A stretch of 56,943 nt of DNA. Source: Neosynechococcus sphagnicola sy1. Lineage in GTDB: Bacteria > Cyanobacteriota > Cyanobacteriia > Neosynechococcales > Neosynechococcaceae. The notes under the pieces were generated by a model, which worked only from the letters and a program-made list of their open reading frames with translations, was not told where the DNA came from and ran no database searches. A program made the position numbers and the translations under genes. Of the stretch, positions 36,984 to 47,450 are shown piece by piece. The stretch's first letter is position 1. Every line of letters begins with the position of its first letter. The DNA is taken from NCBI RefSeq assembly GCF_000775285.1, contig NZ_JJML01000024.1, positions 13,941 through 70,883 of the forward strand, in the 5' to 3' direction.

Positions 36984-38006
36984 TTAAAACTGGCGGAGAA
37001 ATCGCAGGTCACTGTTGTATAGGCGGCGAATATCATCAATCTGATGGAGTACCATGGCGAGTCGCTCCACTCCAAATCCGGCGGCAAACCCTGTATAGAT
37101 CTCTGGGTCATAGCCCACAGACTTAAACACATGGGGATCAACCATGCCGCAGCCCAGAACTTCCAACCAGCGGCCTTTCCACTGCACATCTACCTCAGCA
37201 GAAGGCTCGGTAAAGGGGAAATAGCTAGGGCGAAATCGGATGGGCACCTCGCCAAATAAAGCTTCCAGGAATACCTTGACTGTGCCTTTGAGATCGGTGA
37301 AGGTGAGCCCTTCATCCACCGCCAGAATTTCGACCTGGTGAAAAACAGCTGAATGGGTGGCATCCACCGTATCCCGGCGATAGCAACGACCTGGAGCCAC
37401 AATCCGCACCGGAGGGTCATTGTTTTCCATGTACCGGATCTGCACATTGGAAGTGTGGGTACGTAGGAGATTGCCGTCGGGGAGGTATAAGGTATCTTGC
37501 ATATCCCGCGCCGGATGATCGGGGAGGAAGTTCAGTGCCTGGAAGTTATAGTAGTCCGTCTCCATCTCCGGGCCTTGAGCCACGGTGTACCCTAACCCCA
37601 TAAAAATATCCAACACCTGATCAATGGTGCTATTCAAGGGGTGTACCCGTCCTTGGGCTGCGTACACTCCCGGCATCGTCACATCAAGGGTTTCAGCGGC
37701 CAATTGCGCCTGAATTTGGGCGGTCTGTAGGGTTGCCCGTTGCTGATCGAGGGCCTGTTGTAGAGCTTCTTTCACCTCGTTGGCGAGGGCACCGATGCGC
37801 GGGCGATCGCCGACTGCCAACTTCCCCATCCCTCCCAGTACTTGCGCCAGCTGCCCTTTTTTACCCAGGTATTTCACCCGCAACTGCTCCACCTGCTCCA
37901 GCGCTACGGTTGGCGTGAGGGTATCCGCAAGGTGAGCGAGGGCTTGCTCTGCATCTTGGCGCAGGGCAATGAGTTGTTCCTCCAAGTTCGGGGGCAAAGT
38001 AGTCAT
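36984..38006 (-). CDS. pheS: Phenylalanyl-tRNA synthetase alpha chain
   Basis: PheS is the catalytic subunit that charges tRNA-Phe, in an alpha2-beta2 complex with PheT (not in this window). The N-terminal coiled coil (1-85) is followed by the class II core: [19 protein letters not shown], the [11 protein letters not shown] loop, motif 2 [13 protein letters not shown] and motif 3 [11 protein letters not shown]. Length 340 is normal. pheS and surE are divergent, with a repeat-rich 122-base gap between them. Confidence 0.95.
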   Translation of the reverse strand: MTTLPPNLEEQLIALRQDAEQALAHLADTLTPTVALEQVEQLRVKYLGKKGQLAQVLGGMGKLAVGDRPRIGALANEVKEALQQALDQQRATLQTAQIQAQLAAETLDVTMPGVYAAQGRVHPLNSTIDQVLDIFMGLGYTVAQGPEMETDYYNFQALNFLPDHPARDMQDTLYLPDGNLLRTHTSNVQIRYMENNDPPVRIVAPGRCYRRDTVDATHSAVFHQVEILAVDEGLTFTDLKGTVKVFLEALFGEVPIRFRPSYFPFTEPSAEVDVQWKGRWLEVLGCGMVDPHVFKSVGYDPEIYTGFAAGFGVERLAMVLHQIDDIRRLYNSDLRFLRQF

Positions 38007-38040
38007 GCAGGGAATTCATCTTGACATCAACAAGGTTTCA

Positions 38041-38078
38041 GGCAACAAATGCAGGGTTGATCAACAAATGCAGTTGCC
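38041..38078. promoter_or_regulatory. Composite direct and inverted repeat between pheS and surE
   Basis: CAACAAATGCAG occurs at 38043-38054 and 38062-38073 (19-base period). Between them is the perfect palindrome GTTGATCAAC, and the ends GGCAAC and GTTGCC are also inverted. It lies in the shared divergent promoter region, so one protein could control both genes. Confidence 0.4.
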
Positions 38079-38128
38079 TACTGCTAGTTTAGAGGCCAGA
38101 GCCCTGTTTTCACCAATCTGCAATTGAA

Positions 38129-38927
38129 ATGAAATTACTGATTAGTAATGACGACGGTGTCGTTTGCTCTGGGAATTCGCACCCTAGCCAATACCCTGGC
38201 GATCGCGGGTCATGACGTGACGGTGGTTTGCCCCGATCGAGAACGCTCAGCAACGGGCCATGGTCTGACTCTCCATAAGCCGATTCGCGCCGAAGTTGTA
38301 GAGGATGTTTTTCACCCCGCCGTGCGCACTTGGGCCTGCTCGGGTACCCCTTCCGACTGTGTGAAGCTAGCCCTGTGGGCGCTGCTGGAGAGTCCACCCG
38401 ATTTTGTCCTCTCTGGGATTAACCACGGTGCCAACCTAGGAACCGATGTGCTCTATTCCGGCACGGTTTCGGCGGCTATGGAGGGGGTAATTGAAGGGAT
38501 TCCTAGCATTGCGCTGAGTCTCACAAGTTTTACATTCCAGGAGTTTTTACCCGCCGCCCAGTTCGCCCAGCGGTTACTCAGCCATTGTCACAAGTACCCT
38601 CTGCCAGCAACGATGCTGCTAAACGTCAATGTCCCCGCCGTGCCTGCATCTGAAATTGCCGGGGTGACGATGACACGACTGGGGGTGCGCCGTTACCAGG
38701 ATGTGTTTGAAAAACGCACCGATCCTCGGGGGAAAACCTACTACTGGTTAGCTGGGGAAGTCGTGGAGGAGGTGCCGGACACTGCAGGATCTGATGTCGC
38801 TGGGCTCGATACCCAAGCCATCCTCGATCGCTATATTACGGTCACCCCCCTGCACTTTAACCTCACGAGTCTAGAGGGGTTAACTCAACTGCAAGATTGG
38901 GGGGCGAATTTTTGGGATCGCCCCTGA
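38129..38927 (+). CDS. surE: 5'/3'-nucleotidase SurE, one frameshift
   Basis: SurE is a metal-dependent nucleotidase used in stress survival. It begins [11 protein letters not shown], where Asp8 and Asp9 bind the metal, then the frame shifts near 38159 and continues [44 protein letters not shown] and [23 protein letters not shown]. Dropping one base after GGTGT gives an intact 266-residue protein. Unlike most breaks in this window this is not in a long homopolymer, so it should be checked on its own. Confidence 0.88.
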
Positions 38928-39076
38928 CCAGGGTAGGTCAGATGATTTCCCTGTGGATCAGCTTCCGAGATGCCTAAAGGAATGCTTTCTTCTTTTTAAG
39001 ATTCAATTAACCAAAGGGTAGACTATTGCAGAAGAGAGTACCTTATGGGCAGCACAAAGTACTCTGACACTAGCCC

Positions 39077-39928
39077 ATGTTATGCATGCAAGATCAATTT
39101 TCTGTTCATTTTTGGGGCGTGAGGGGTAGCATCGCTTGCCCAGGGATCGAGACCGTGCGCTACGGGGGCAATACCCCCTGTGTGGAGATGCGGGTGGGAG
39201 GCCAGCGGTTAATTTTTGACGGCGGGACGGGTTTACGGGTGTTGGGGCAAAACCTCCTGTCCCAAATGCCTCTGGAAGCTTATCTTTTCTTTACCCATAC
39301 CCACTGGGATCACATCCAAGGGTTTCCGTTTTTTGTCCCGGCATTTGTCCCTGGCAATTGCTTTCATATCTACAGTCCTTTGGCCATCAATGGCTCCACC
39401 ATTGAACAACGCCTCAATGACCAGATGCTCCACCCTAATTTCCCGGTGCCATTACAAATTATGGGGGGAGATCTGAAATTTTATGACCTCGCCCTAGAGG
39501 AAGTGGTGCAAATTGGCCCGATCACGGTGGAGAATATCCCCTTGAATCATCCGGGACGATCGGTGGGCTACCGAGTCAGCTGGCAGGGCCATGTGGCTGC
39601 CTATGTTACGGATACAGAGCACTATCCCGATCGGCTGGATGAGAATGTACTCCGACTGGCGCAGGATGCGGATGTGTTCATCTACGATGCTACCTACACC
39701 GATGAAGAGTACTACAATGCCAGCAATGGTAAGGTAGGCTGGGGTCACTCCACTTGGCAGGAAGCAGTGAAACTGGCGCAGGCGGCCAATGTCCAAAAGT
39801 TGGTAATTTTTCACCATGACCCGCTCCACAATGATGCGTTTCTGGATCAAGTCGGTGTCCAGGCAGCAACGCTCTTTCCCAATACGGTCATGGCTCAGGA
39901 AGGAATGGCGCTGCAACTGCTGCCGTGA
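39077..39928 (+). CDS. MBL-fold metallo-hydrolase
   Basis: A 283-residue metallo-beta-lactamase-fold protein with the metal motif HTHWDH at 74-79, and further ligands in NHPGRSVGYR, TDTEHYP and FHHDP. It opens FWGVRGSIACPGIETVRYGGNT, typical of the large group of phosphodiesterase-like MBL proteins. Substrate unknown; relatives include regulators with cyclic nucleotide-like or lipid substrates. The start could also be the ATG at 39086. Single gene. Confidence 0.85.
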   Translation: MLCMQDQFSVHFWGVRGSIACPGIETVRYGGNTPCVEMRVGGQRLIFDGGTGLRVLGQNLLSQMPLEAYLFFTHTHWDHIQGFPFFVPAFVPGNCFHIYSPLAINGSTIEQRLNDQMLHPNFPVPLQIMGGDLKFYDLALEEVVQIGPITVENIPLNHPGRSVGYRVSWQGHVAAYVTDTEHYPDRLDENVLRLAQDADVFIYDATYTDEEYYNASNGKVGWGHSTWQEAVKLAQAANVQKLVIFHHDPLHNDAFLDQVGVQAATLFPNTVMAQEGMALQLLP

Positions 39929-40023
39929 TGTTACCCAGATGGGGTTGGTTTCAGACCCCTGAGAACGCGAGAAAATTACTGCCCGTCGCCTCAACCCGAA
40001 AGAAGTGTGTAAAAATGTAAAGC

Positions 40024-41088
40024 GTGTGGGTCACTTCTTCTCTTACTACCGCGCTAACGCCAACCACCGTTGCCCTGGGGAATTTTGATGGGGTGCATCG
40101 GGGACATCGCCGTGTGATTCAACCGATTGTTGTAGACTCTCTATCCCCTGCTGCCAGTGGCGGCAAGCGGTTGCCAGGAGACTCCTCACCAGGTGCCTAC
40201 AGTGGAGGCGATACTTCTACTTCTCTCAGCGGCACAGAGGGATGTGTCGGCTTGATTGCACCCGCTGCGGTGAGTGCCCATCCCTATCCGACGGTGGTCA
40301 CCTTCCATCCCCATCCCCAAGAATTCTTCTCCGGTGAATCCCGCTTGTTGCTGACCCCCTTCGACCAAAAAGTCCTGCAATTGCAGGCTCTAGGGGTGGA
40401 ACAACTGGTGCAACTACCCTTTGATCGAGAATTGGCAGATCTCAGTCCCTCAGCGTTTGTGGAAACAATTCTCGTCAATCAGTTACGAGCCACCCAAATC
40501 AGTGTGGGAGAAAATTTCCAGTTTGGCTGCCAACGGTCGGGAACGTCCCGCGATCTGCAAATGATCGCGGGACGTTATGGGATTGAGGTGATGATTGTAC
40601 CCATTCAAACCTGTGAACACGCAGCCATCAGTAGTTCCAGTATTCGCCAACTCCTGCAAGAGGGAGCGATCGCCGCTGCCAATTACCTTTTGGGCTATGA
40701 CTACTGCCTGGTGGGGACGGTGGTACCGGGGGCACAGTTAGGACGTACCCTGGGTTTCCCCACGGCAAATTTGCAGATCCCTGGGATTAAATTTCTGCCC
40801 CGACAGGGAGTTTACGCGGTTCGGGTCACCAGTTCCACCCTGAAGCCCGATCTAGGAACCCTTTCAGGGGTAATGAATCTGGGCTTTCGTCCCACGGTCG
40901 ATGGTCACCAGCAGGTGATTGAGGTGCATCTCCTGGATTGGTCAGGGGATCTCTATGGGCAAACCCTGGTGGTGAGTTTGGAGCAGTTTTTGCGACCGGA
41001 ACAAAAATTTTCGACTCTAGACGACTTGCAGGCGCAGATCCAGTTAGACTGTAGGGCAGCCAGAGCCATACTGATGCCCCCTCGATAA
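40024..41088 (+). CDS. ribF: Bifunctional riboflavin kinase/FAD synthetase with an extra loop
   Basis: RibF makes FMN then FAD. The nucleotidyltransferase domain has GNFDGVHRGHRRVI near residue 18 and later ISSSSIRQLLQEGAI; the kinase domain has GRTLGFPTANLQ and VYAVRV. Unusual: between RRVIQPI and PTVVTFHPHPQEFF is an insert of about 45 residues rich in Ser, Gly, Pro and Ala, where most RibF proteins have about 10. It is in frame and looks unstructured. The start is GTG. moxR follows after 20 bases. Confidence 0.9.
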   Translation: MWVTSSLTTALTPTTVALGNFDGVHRGHRRVIQPIVVDSLSPAASGGKRLPGDSSPGAYSGGDTSTSLSGTEGCVGLIAPAAVSAHPYPTVVTFHPHPQEFFSGESRLLLTPFDQKVLQLQALGVEQLVQLPFDRELADLSPSAFVETILVNQLRATQISVGENFQFGCQRSGTSRDLQMIAGRYGIEVMIVPIQTCEHAAISSSSIRQLLQEGAIAAANYLLGYDYCLVGTVVPGAQLGRTLGFPTANLQIPGIKFLPRQGVYAVRVTSSTLKPDLGTLSGVMNLGFRPTVDGHQQVIEVHLLDWSGDLYGQTLVVSLEQFLRPEQKFSTLDDLQAQIQLDCRAARAILMPPR

Positions 41089-41108
41089 CCCCTCCTTGGT
41101 TTTCCTCT

Positions 41109-42017
41109 ATGAGAGACCGGATTGAATTACTGATCCAGCATTTGGGTCAAACGATTGTGGGTAAGCAGGATGCCATTCGCCTGATTTTAGTTGCGTTTCT
41201 GTCGGGTGGTCATGCCCTGTTAGAGGATGTACCAGGGGTGGGGAAGACCCTACTGGCTAAGACCCTGGCTCGCTCCATCGAAGGCCGATTTCAGCGGATT
41301 CAATGTACCCCTGATCTCTTGCCCTCTGATATTACAGGCACTAACATTTGGAACCCTCGCAGCGGAGAGTTTGAGTTTTTACCGGGGCCAGCCTTCGCCA
41401 ATGTGCTATTGGCGGATGAGATTAATCGGGCCACCCCTCGCACCCAATCGGCCTTATTAGAAGTGATGGAGGAACGCCAGATTACGGTGGATGGAGTGAC
41501 TCGCTTGGTTCCGAGTCCATTTTTCGTCATTGCCACCCAGAATCCTATTGAGTATCAGGGAACCTTTCCCCTCCCAGAAGCCCAGATGGATCGCTTTACC
41601 CTTGCCTTTAGCTTGGGTTACCCCACGGAGTTGGAAGAGTTACAGATGCTGCAACGCCTCCAGGGGAGAAGTGGCATGGAGGAGCTGAAGCCCTGTCTCT
41701 CCCTCGCCGATGTGCAAGAATTACGGCAATGCTGTGCTCAAGTTGCCGTGAAGTTACCCCTCCAGCAGTACATTGTCGATTTAGTCCGAGCCACCCGTCA
41801 GGATGAGGCGGTACTCCTCGGGGTTAGTCCCCGGGGTGCAGTAGCACTGCAACGAGCCACTCAAGCCTTGGCCTTTTTAGAGGATCGGGACTTTGCGATC
41901 CCGGATGATGTGAAGTTCTTGGCCACCCATGTTTTAGCTCACCGCATGATTCCTGCGGCCGGTAAAAAGACCCAGCAGGTGGTTGAACGCCTGCTCCAAT
42001 CTGTTCCAGTTCCCTAG
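41109..42017 (+). CDS. MoxR-family AAA ATPase
   Basis: A 302-residue MoxR-type AAA+ ATPase, with Walker A VPGVGKT (41-47) and Walker B LLADEINR near 97, followed by the sensor region ATQNPIEYQGTFPLPEAQMDRF, a signature of this class. Known: MoxR proteins act as chaperones for metal insertion or complex assembly, often with a von Willebrand A protein. None is adjacent; instead a secreted glycosidase-like gene starts five bases later. The short spacing suggests co-translation with ribF upstream and that gene downstream. Confidence 0.92.
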   Translation: MRDRIELLIQHLGQTIVGKQDAIRLILVAFLSGGHALLEDVPGVGKTLLAKTLARSIEGRFQRIQCTPDLLPSDITGTNIWNPRSGEFEFLPGPAFANVLLADEINRATPRTQSALLEVMEERQITVDGVTRLVPSPFFVIATQNPIEYQGTFPLPEAQMDRFTLAFSLGYPTELEELQMLQRLQGRSGMEELKPCLSLADVQELRQCCAQVAVKLPLQQYIVDLVRATRQDEAVLLGVSPRGAVALQRATQALAFLEDRDFAIPDDVKFLATHVLAHRMIPAAGKKTQQVVERLLQSVPVP

Positions 42018-42022
42018 CGCTG

Positions 42023-43561
42023 ATGTCTGGTAACTGCGTTTCCCCCCATGTCTGGCAAATCCGCCCTTGGTTCCTTCATCCTTGGGCTGGGCTGTTGGTT
42101 GGGGTGATCGGCTTAGGGGTTGAGAGTGCCCTAGGGCTAAAACCAGCTCAAGCACAGATCTCCAGTTATTGCCAACAATCAGCAGCAGCGATCGCCCAAA
42201 AAGATCTCCTGCGCCAAGCGGCGGCAACCGGAGATCCCAGTGCAGAGGTGCAGTATCGTGCTCTTGTTGCCAATCATGCTGAAATGCTTCGCCGCTGTCG
42301 GGCTCAAGTTTGGCCCCAGAATACGGCCACCTGGCTGCGCCTGTACGCCTGTGATACCAAACCAGGGGTACTAGAGTCGGTACTAGATCGCATTGTCGAT
42401 CGGGGGTATAACCAGGTTTACATCGAAACATTTTACCACGGGCGAGCCTTGCTTCCGGCAGCCAACAACCCCACCGTATGGCCCTCTCAGATTAATACCC
42501 CAGGACTGGAGCAGGCAGACCTACTGGCAACCGTAATTCGCAAAGGCCATGAGCGGGGTCTCAAAGTCTATGCCTGGTTGTTTACCATGAACTTTGGCTA
42601 TCCCTACTCCCAGCGCCCTGACCGTCAGGCGGCACTGGCTCGGAATGGTCTCAGTCAGGACAGTCTAATGGCCACCAGTGACTTGACCATCGATGTGGGG
42701 GCGGGAGAGTCGGATGCGACGTTTATTGATCCCTATAACTCCCTCGCTCAACAGGACTATCGCCAACTGGTGGCGGCGATCGCCCAACGACGACCGGATG
42801 GGGTACTTTTTGACTACATTCGCTATCCCAAAGGCGCGGGGGGAGCCTCTGTTGCCCGGCGGGTGCAAGATCTCTGGATCTATGGCGAAGCTTCCCAAAT
42901 GGCATTGCTGCAACGGGCGTTAAATCACAAGGGGCAGGAATTAATTCAACAATTCCTCAGCAAAGGCTATATCACGGCGGCTGATCTCGCCCTTGTGGAT
43001 AAGCACTACCCCCAGGAAGCAGAACCACTTTGGCAAGGTCGTGTGCCCAATACCAAAGGCACCTTGCCCTTGGAACAACGGCGGATACAACTCCAATTTG
43101 ATTTATGGCAGTTGAGTCTGGCCCATGCCATGCAGGGTATTGTAGACTTTTTAAGCTTGGCCGCTTTACCAGCACAGCGGCAGGGAATTCCCGTTGGGGC
43201 GGTGTTTTTCCCTGGTGGCAACCAGAGTATTGGCCAGGGATACGACTCTCGCTTACAACCCTGGGATCGCTTTCCCAAGGGGATTGAGTGGCATCCAATG
43301 GTCTACTCTACCTGTGGAGAAGACACCCGCTGTTTGGTGGATGAACTCAATCGTGTGATCCAGCAGGCATCCCCTGGCACCCAAGTGCAACCCGCATTAG
43401 CGGGCATCTGGCAGCAGTCGATCCGTGACCACCTGCCCCTGGAAATTCAGATGCAGGCCATCCGGCAGGTGGCTCCCCAAATTAATTCCGTCAGTCATTT
43501 TGCCTATTCCTGGCAAGAGCCGAAGTCAGACTCCGATCGCCGCTCCTGTCGGGTGCCCTAG
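42023..43561 (+). CDS. Secreted glycoside-hydrolase-like protein (GHL10 family)
   Basis: A 512-residue protein with a signal peptide (hydrophobic to about residue 40, ending near AQAQ). The catalytic region resembles GHL10/family-10-like TIM-barrel hydrolases: ATWLRLYACDTKPGVLESVLDRI, NQVYIETFYHGRALLP, LKVYAWLFTMNFGYPYS and RPDGVLFDYIRYPKGAGG. Known: these are presumed to act on cell-wall or polysaccharide, often without proof. It is the last gene of the ribF-moxR unit. No lipobox, so it is probably free in the periplasm or secreted. Confidence 0.8.
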   Translation: MSGNCVSPHVWQIRPWFLHPWAGLLVGVIGLGVESALGLKPAQAQISSYCQQSAAAIAQKDLLRQAAATGDPSAEVQYRALVANHAEMLRRCRAQVWPQNTATWLRLYACDTKPGVLESVLDRIVDRGYNQVYIETFYHGRALLPAANNPTVWPSQINTPGLEQADLLATVIRKGHERGLKVYAWLFTMNFGYPYSQRPDRQAALARNGLSQDSLMATSDLTIDVGAGESDATFIDPYNSLAQQDYRQLVAAIAQRRPDGVLFDYIRYPKGAGGASVARRVQDLWIYGEASQMALLQRALNHKGQELIQQFLSKGYITAADLALVDKHYPQEAEPLWQGRVPNTKGTLPLEQRRIQLQFDLWQLSLAHAMQGIVDFLSLAALPAQRQGIPVGAVFFPGGNQSIGQGYDSRLQPWDRFPKGIEWHPMVYSTCGEDTRCLVDELNRVIQQASPGTQVQPALAGIWQQSIRDHLPLEIQMQAIRQVAPQINSVSHFAYSWQEPKSDSDRRSCRVP

Positions 43562-43746
43562 CGACCCATCAAGTTTTTTGAGGAGTTGAAAACCCCTCAA
43601 ACACTAACCTCCTTGGAACCTCTTGCTCCATCCACTCAAGATTCACCGAGGAAGAGGGAGCTTGAGACACTCGGAAAAGATTATGGCATTCTGGGATCAA
43701 GCGGTTGCACTCTAGGGGATCAACTCTCAGCAGATTCTGGGACGGT

Positions 43747-44214
43747 ATGACCATCTATTTCTATAAAGCAGAAGCGGCCTACGGTTGTTTTTCCAACTTT
43801 TCCCTCCATGGTATTTATCTTCAGGGGCAATACTGGCCCACGGTGGAGCATTACTATCAGGCACAAAAGTTTGTCGGGACTCCAGACGTTGCCATGACGG
43901 CAGTGATTCAGTTAGCTCCCACGCCGATGAAAGCTGCCGCATTGGGGCGCGATCGCGATCGCTGTATTCGGAGTGATTGGGAGCAGGTGAAGTATCCGAT
44001 CATGTGTCAGGCAGTACTGACCAAGTTTCTCTGCCATCCCGAAATTCAAGGGGTTTTGCTGGCAACAGGAGAGGTAGAATTAGTGGAAAACTCACCGACG
44101 GATTACTACTGGGGTTGCGGAGCCGATCGCACAGGACAAAACCAGCTGGGTAACATCCTGATGGGAGTTCGCCAAGAAATTCGAGAGCGCTTACTGCTGG
44201 GCTGTCAGCCCTAA
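43747..44214 (+). CDS. NADAR-domain protein
   Basis: A 155-residue single-domain NADAR protein (YbiA type). Seen: MTIYFYKAEAAYGCFSNFS, WPTVEHYYQAQKF, then DYYWGCGADRTGQNQLGNILM at the end. Known: YbiA-type proteins break the N-glycosidic bond in early riboflavin-pathway intermediates to limit damage, and some NADAR proteins reverse ADP-ribosylation of DNA. Which applies here cannot be told from sequence. It is a single gene between the glycosidase and gmd. Confidence 0.88.
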   Translation: MTIYFYKAEAAYGCFSNFSLHGIYLQGQYWPTVEHYYQAQKFVGTPDVAMTAVIQLAPTPMKAAALGRDRDRCIRSDWEQVKYPIMCQAVLTKFLCHPEIQGVLLATGEVELVENSPTDYYWGCGADRTGQNQLGNILMGVRQEIRERLLLGCQP

Positions 44215-44567
44215 ATTGGAAACAGCCACTTCATCTCTAGCTTGTAACTCCTAAAGAAGGGTATTTTCCGTCCATCTTGCTACTCAATAGATCAGCAGAT
44301 TTCCCTGGGGACAGTTGTAGCTGAAAAGCTCAGAAACCTTGTTGTTCTGACCTCAAACGCCATTGACTTGATGTTACAGTTGGGTGCGATCAATGCTCAG
44401 ATATTTTATGGATGCGTACCCCGTTGTTAGCAAAGAATGGTTTCTTCAGTCAGACTTAGGGATGCACTCCAGACCTCAAGCACTGGGCTTAAAGAATTAC
44501 CGAGTGCCAGTGGGGGGCGGTGATGGCTGCCTTCGCCCCTATCAACTATGACAGCAGGAGTCAGCAA
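44215..44567. other. Intergenic region before gmd
   Basis: A 353-base stretch. I see no hairpin with a T-run, no repeat and no supported small gene. It presumably holds the gmd promoter. Confidence 0.45.
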
Positions 44568-45623
44568 ATGAATCATAAACGGGCATTAATTTCTGGCATT
44601 ACGGGTCAGGATGGTGCTTATCTAGCGGAATTTCTGCTAGATAAAGGCTACGAAGTTCACGGGATCAAGCGTCGAGCCTCACTATTCAATACCGATCGCA
44701 TCGACCATCTGTACCAAGATCCCCACGTTGAGAATCGTCGCTTAGTGCTGCACTATGGGGATCTGACTGACTCCACGAACCTGATCCGCATTGTTCAGGA
44801 TGTGCAGCCCGACGAAATTTATAACCTGGGTGCCCAGAGCCACGTTCAGGTCTCCTTTGAAAGCCCAGAATATACCGCGAATGCGGATGGGATTGGCACC
44901 CTACGCCTGCTAGAAGCCATGCGGATTCTGGGACTTGAGCATACAACCCGCTTCTATCAAGCTTCTACCTCTGAACTATACGGCCTGGTTCAGGAAATTC
45001 CCCAGACTGAGAAGACGCCATTTTATCCCCGCAGCCCCTACGCCGTCGCGAAGATGTACGCTTACTGGATCACAGTCAACTATCGAGAAGCCTACGGCAT
45101 GTACGCCTGCAATGGCATCTTGTTTAACCATGAGTCGCCCCTGCGGGGAGAAACCTTTGTCACCCGCAAGATTACCCGTGCCTTATCGCGGATTAAACTA
45201 GGTCTGCAAGACTGTCTGTATCTGGGGAATTTAGATGCCCTCCGCGACTGGGGGCACGCCCGCGATTACGTTGAAATGCAATGGCTGATGTTACAACAGC
45301 AGCAGCCTGAGGATTTTGTCATTGCCACGGGTCAGCAGTACTCAGTCCGCCAGTTTGTCAGTCGTGCTGCCGATTATCTCGGCATCCCCCTAGACTGGCA
45401 AGGCGAGGGCATTGACACCCAGGGGGTGGATCGTCGCAGCGGTAAAACCATTGTTGCTGTGGATGGGCGTTACTTTCGTCCCACAGAAGTTGAAACCCTC
45501 CTCGGTGACCCCAGTAAAGCCAAGGAAAAACTCGGTTGGCAGCCCCAAACAAGTTTTGAGCAGTTAGTCGAAGAAATGGTAATCGAAGATTTGAAATTGG
45601 CGGAGCGGGATGCTCTGATTTAA
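44568..45623 (+). CDS. gmd: GDP-mannose 4,6-dehydratase
   Basis: Gmd converts GDP-mannose to GDP-4-keto-6-deoxymannose, first step to GDP-fucose. The ATG at 44568 has AGGAG ten bases upstream. NADP loop [13 protein letters not shown], active-site YxxxK in [17 protein letters not shown], and conserved [17 protein letters not shown] and [18 protein letters not shown]. 351 residues, complete. fcl follows 72 bases later, forming the standard pair for fucose in capsule or O-antigen. Confidence 0.94.
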   Translation: MNHKRALISGITGQDGAYLAEFLLDKGYEVHGIKRRASLFNTDRIDHLYQDPHVENRRLVLHYGDLTDSTNLIRIVQDVQPDEIYNLGAQSHVQVSFESPEYTANADGIGTLRLLEAMRILGLEHTTRFYQASTSELYGLVQEIPQTEKTPFYPRSPYAVAKMYAYWITVNYREAYGMYACNGILFNHESPLRGETFVTRKITRALSRIKLGLQDCLYLGNLDALRDWGHARDYVEMQWLMLQQQQPEDFVIATGQQYSVRQFVSRAADYLGIPLDWQGEGIDTQGVDRRSGKTIVAVDGRYFRPTEVETLLGDPSKAKEKLGWQPQTSFEQLVEEMVIEDLKLAERDALI

Positions 45624-45695
45624 AAAAGCGGGATATAAAGCGTTTGATCATCACGAATAATAGTTTACAGATGACGACAACAACGGAGGGCTCGG

Positions 45696-46640
45696 ATGGA
45701 ACGGCATTCACGGATCTTTGTTGCAGGTCATCGAGGTCTGGTGGGGGGGACAATTGTTCGTGATTTGCAACAGCGTGGCTATACCCAATTACTCACGGCC
45801 AGAAGGGATGAACTGGATCTAACCCGTCAAGCCTCGGTGGATCGGTGGATGGCACAACAGCAACCCGAGTATATTTTCTTGGCTGCCGCAAAGGTTGGAG
45901 GAATTTATGCAAATAATACCTATCCAGCGGATTTTATTCGTGACAACCTGCAAATTCAGACCCATATAATTGATGCTGCCTACCGCTATGGGTGCAGTAA
46001 ACTATTGTTCTTAGGGTCTAGCTGTATCTATCCGAAGTTTGCCCCCCAACCGATGCCAGAAGATTGTCTGCTAACGGGGGCACTGGAACCGACCAATGAG
46101 TGGTATGCCATTGCCAAAATCGCCGGCATTAAAATGTGTCAGGCATACCGTCAGCAGTATGGTTTCGATGCAATTTGCTTGATGCCAACAAATCTCTACG
46201 GCCCTGGGGACAATTTTCATCCCCAGAATAGTCATGTTCTCCCGGCTCTCCTGCGCCGCTTTCAGGAAGCAGCAGAGAGTGCTGCTCCAACGGTAGTCTG
46301 CTGGGGGACGGGTGAGCCTCGGCGGGAATTTCTCTATGTTGAGGACTTAGCGGATGCCTGTCACTTTCTGATGCAGTCCTACAGTAGTCCTGATATTGTC
46401 AATGTTGGGGTTGGCTCCGATATTTCTATCCGCGAACTGGCAGCGTTGGTTGGGCAGACCGTTGGCTACAAGGGTGCAATTCTCTGGGACAGCAGTAAGC
46501 CCGATGGTACCGCCCGAAAACTGATGGATGTATCTCGCCTCAAGGGGTTGGGCTGGCAGGCGCAAACCTCTTTAGCAGAAGGGTTACGCCGCACCCACAA
46601 CTGGTTTTTGAGCCATCGTCAACAGGAAGCTCGGCTCTAA
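45696..46640 (+). CDS. fcl: GDP-L-fucose synthase
   Basis: Fcl epimerises and reduces the Gmd product to GDP-L-fucose. It starts [18 protein letters not shown] with the NADP loop, has [36 protein letters not shown] and the catalytic YxxxK in [13 protein letters not shown]. 314 residues, normal. Expected substrate from gmd upstream. No glycosyltransferase for fucose is in the window. Confidence 0.94.
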   Translation: MERHSRIFVAGHRGLVGGTIVRDLQQRGYTQLLTARRDELDLTRQASVDRWMAQQQPEYIFLAAAKVGGIYANNTYPADFIRDNLQIQTHIIDAAYRYGCSKLLFLGSSCIYPKFAPQPMPEDCLLTGALEPTNEWYAIAKIAGIKMCQAYRQQYGFDAICLMPTNLYGPGDNFHPQNSHVLPALLRRFQEAAESAAPTVVCWGTGEPRREFLYVEDLADACHFLMQSYSSPDIVNVGVGSDISIRELAALVGQTVGYKGAILWDSSKPDGTARKLMDVSRLKGLGWQAQTSLAEGLRRTHNWFLSHRQQEARL

Positions 46641-46670
46641 AATTGTGGGGTAATAGGAGGTTCTACCCCT

Positions 46671-47261
46671 TTACCAGCTAGTTTCAGCGGGTTGACCAAA
46701 CAGATGGCTTCCCGGCAGTGTTTGATCGGACTCAAACCAGAACTGTCTGACTAATTCTAAAAACAGAGCCTTTGACATCCCCAGCGTGGAAGCATCGCCC
46801 GCCGCTGCACTGTCAAGCAATTGGGTAAAGTTAGCGGCTACCCAGTCCCCTCCCTTGCAGTATGCATCGGCATAATCCTGGACATCCGCAAGGGAGAGAT
46901 AGCCATCTCCATCCAGATCTAAAATATCGAAAAAGCCCCCTGCGGCCTTGGCGATGAAAGCAATGCCTTCTGAAGGGTGAGCGGCCATCTGCTTAGCAAG
47001 CTGCTCGTGTCCCTGAATGAATTCATTGGGAGTCACCTTACCGTCATGGTCAAGATCGCGGCGGGTGTTCTCCCAGTTATAGGTTCGAGCCAGCAGATCA
47101 AACAATTCCTGATAGTCCGGTGTCGCTTCTGGAAACTTCCGTTGGGCGATCAGCTTTGCTACCTCTAGGAGATCAGTTTCGTATTCGACAACGCCATCGC
47201 TGTTGCGATCCATAAATCGGAAGAGTCTCAGGAACCTTTCTGAGAGGCTCGTTGGCAGCAT
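46671..47261 (-). CDS. EF-hand calcium-binding protein
   Basis: A 196-residue protein with three clear EF-hand loops: DRNSDGVVEYET from residue 18, DLDHDGKVTPNE from 69 and DLDGDGYLSLAD from 115, with the usual Asp at positions 1, 3 and 5, Gly at 6. Helices on both sides are present, so these are true paired hands resembling eukaryotic sarcoplasmic calcium-binding proteins. A fourth degenerate hand may lie near 165. There is no signal peptide, so it is cytoplasmic. Role unknown; calcium signalling or buffering is an inference. It converges with fcl. Confidence 0.85.
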   Translation of the reverse strand: MLPTSLSERFLRLFRFMDRNSDGVVEYETDLLEVAKLIAQRKFPEATPDYQELFDLLARTYNWENTRRDLDHDGKVTPNEFIQGHEQLAKQMAAHPSEGIAFIAKAAGGFFDILDLDGDGYLSLADVQDYADAYCKGGDWVAANFTQLLDSAAAGDASTLGMSKALFLELVRQFWFESDQTLPGSHLFGQPAETSW

Positions 47262-47450
47262 ATTCCAGTCTCTTGAGAATTTTCCATCATTTTACCGCTT
47301 ACCTGTGATGCTCGGAGAACAGGCTCTGACCATCGCCCTTTCTGATCACAAAAACCTACTAAGTTGAAGGAGGAGACCTGGGTGTACTCCCGGTCAACCG
47401 GAGTTGCCAATGGTTAGAGTCGGGTACCAGAAGCGGCGGCAGACGGGAGC

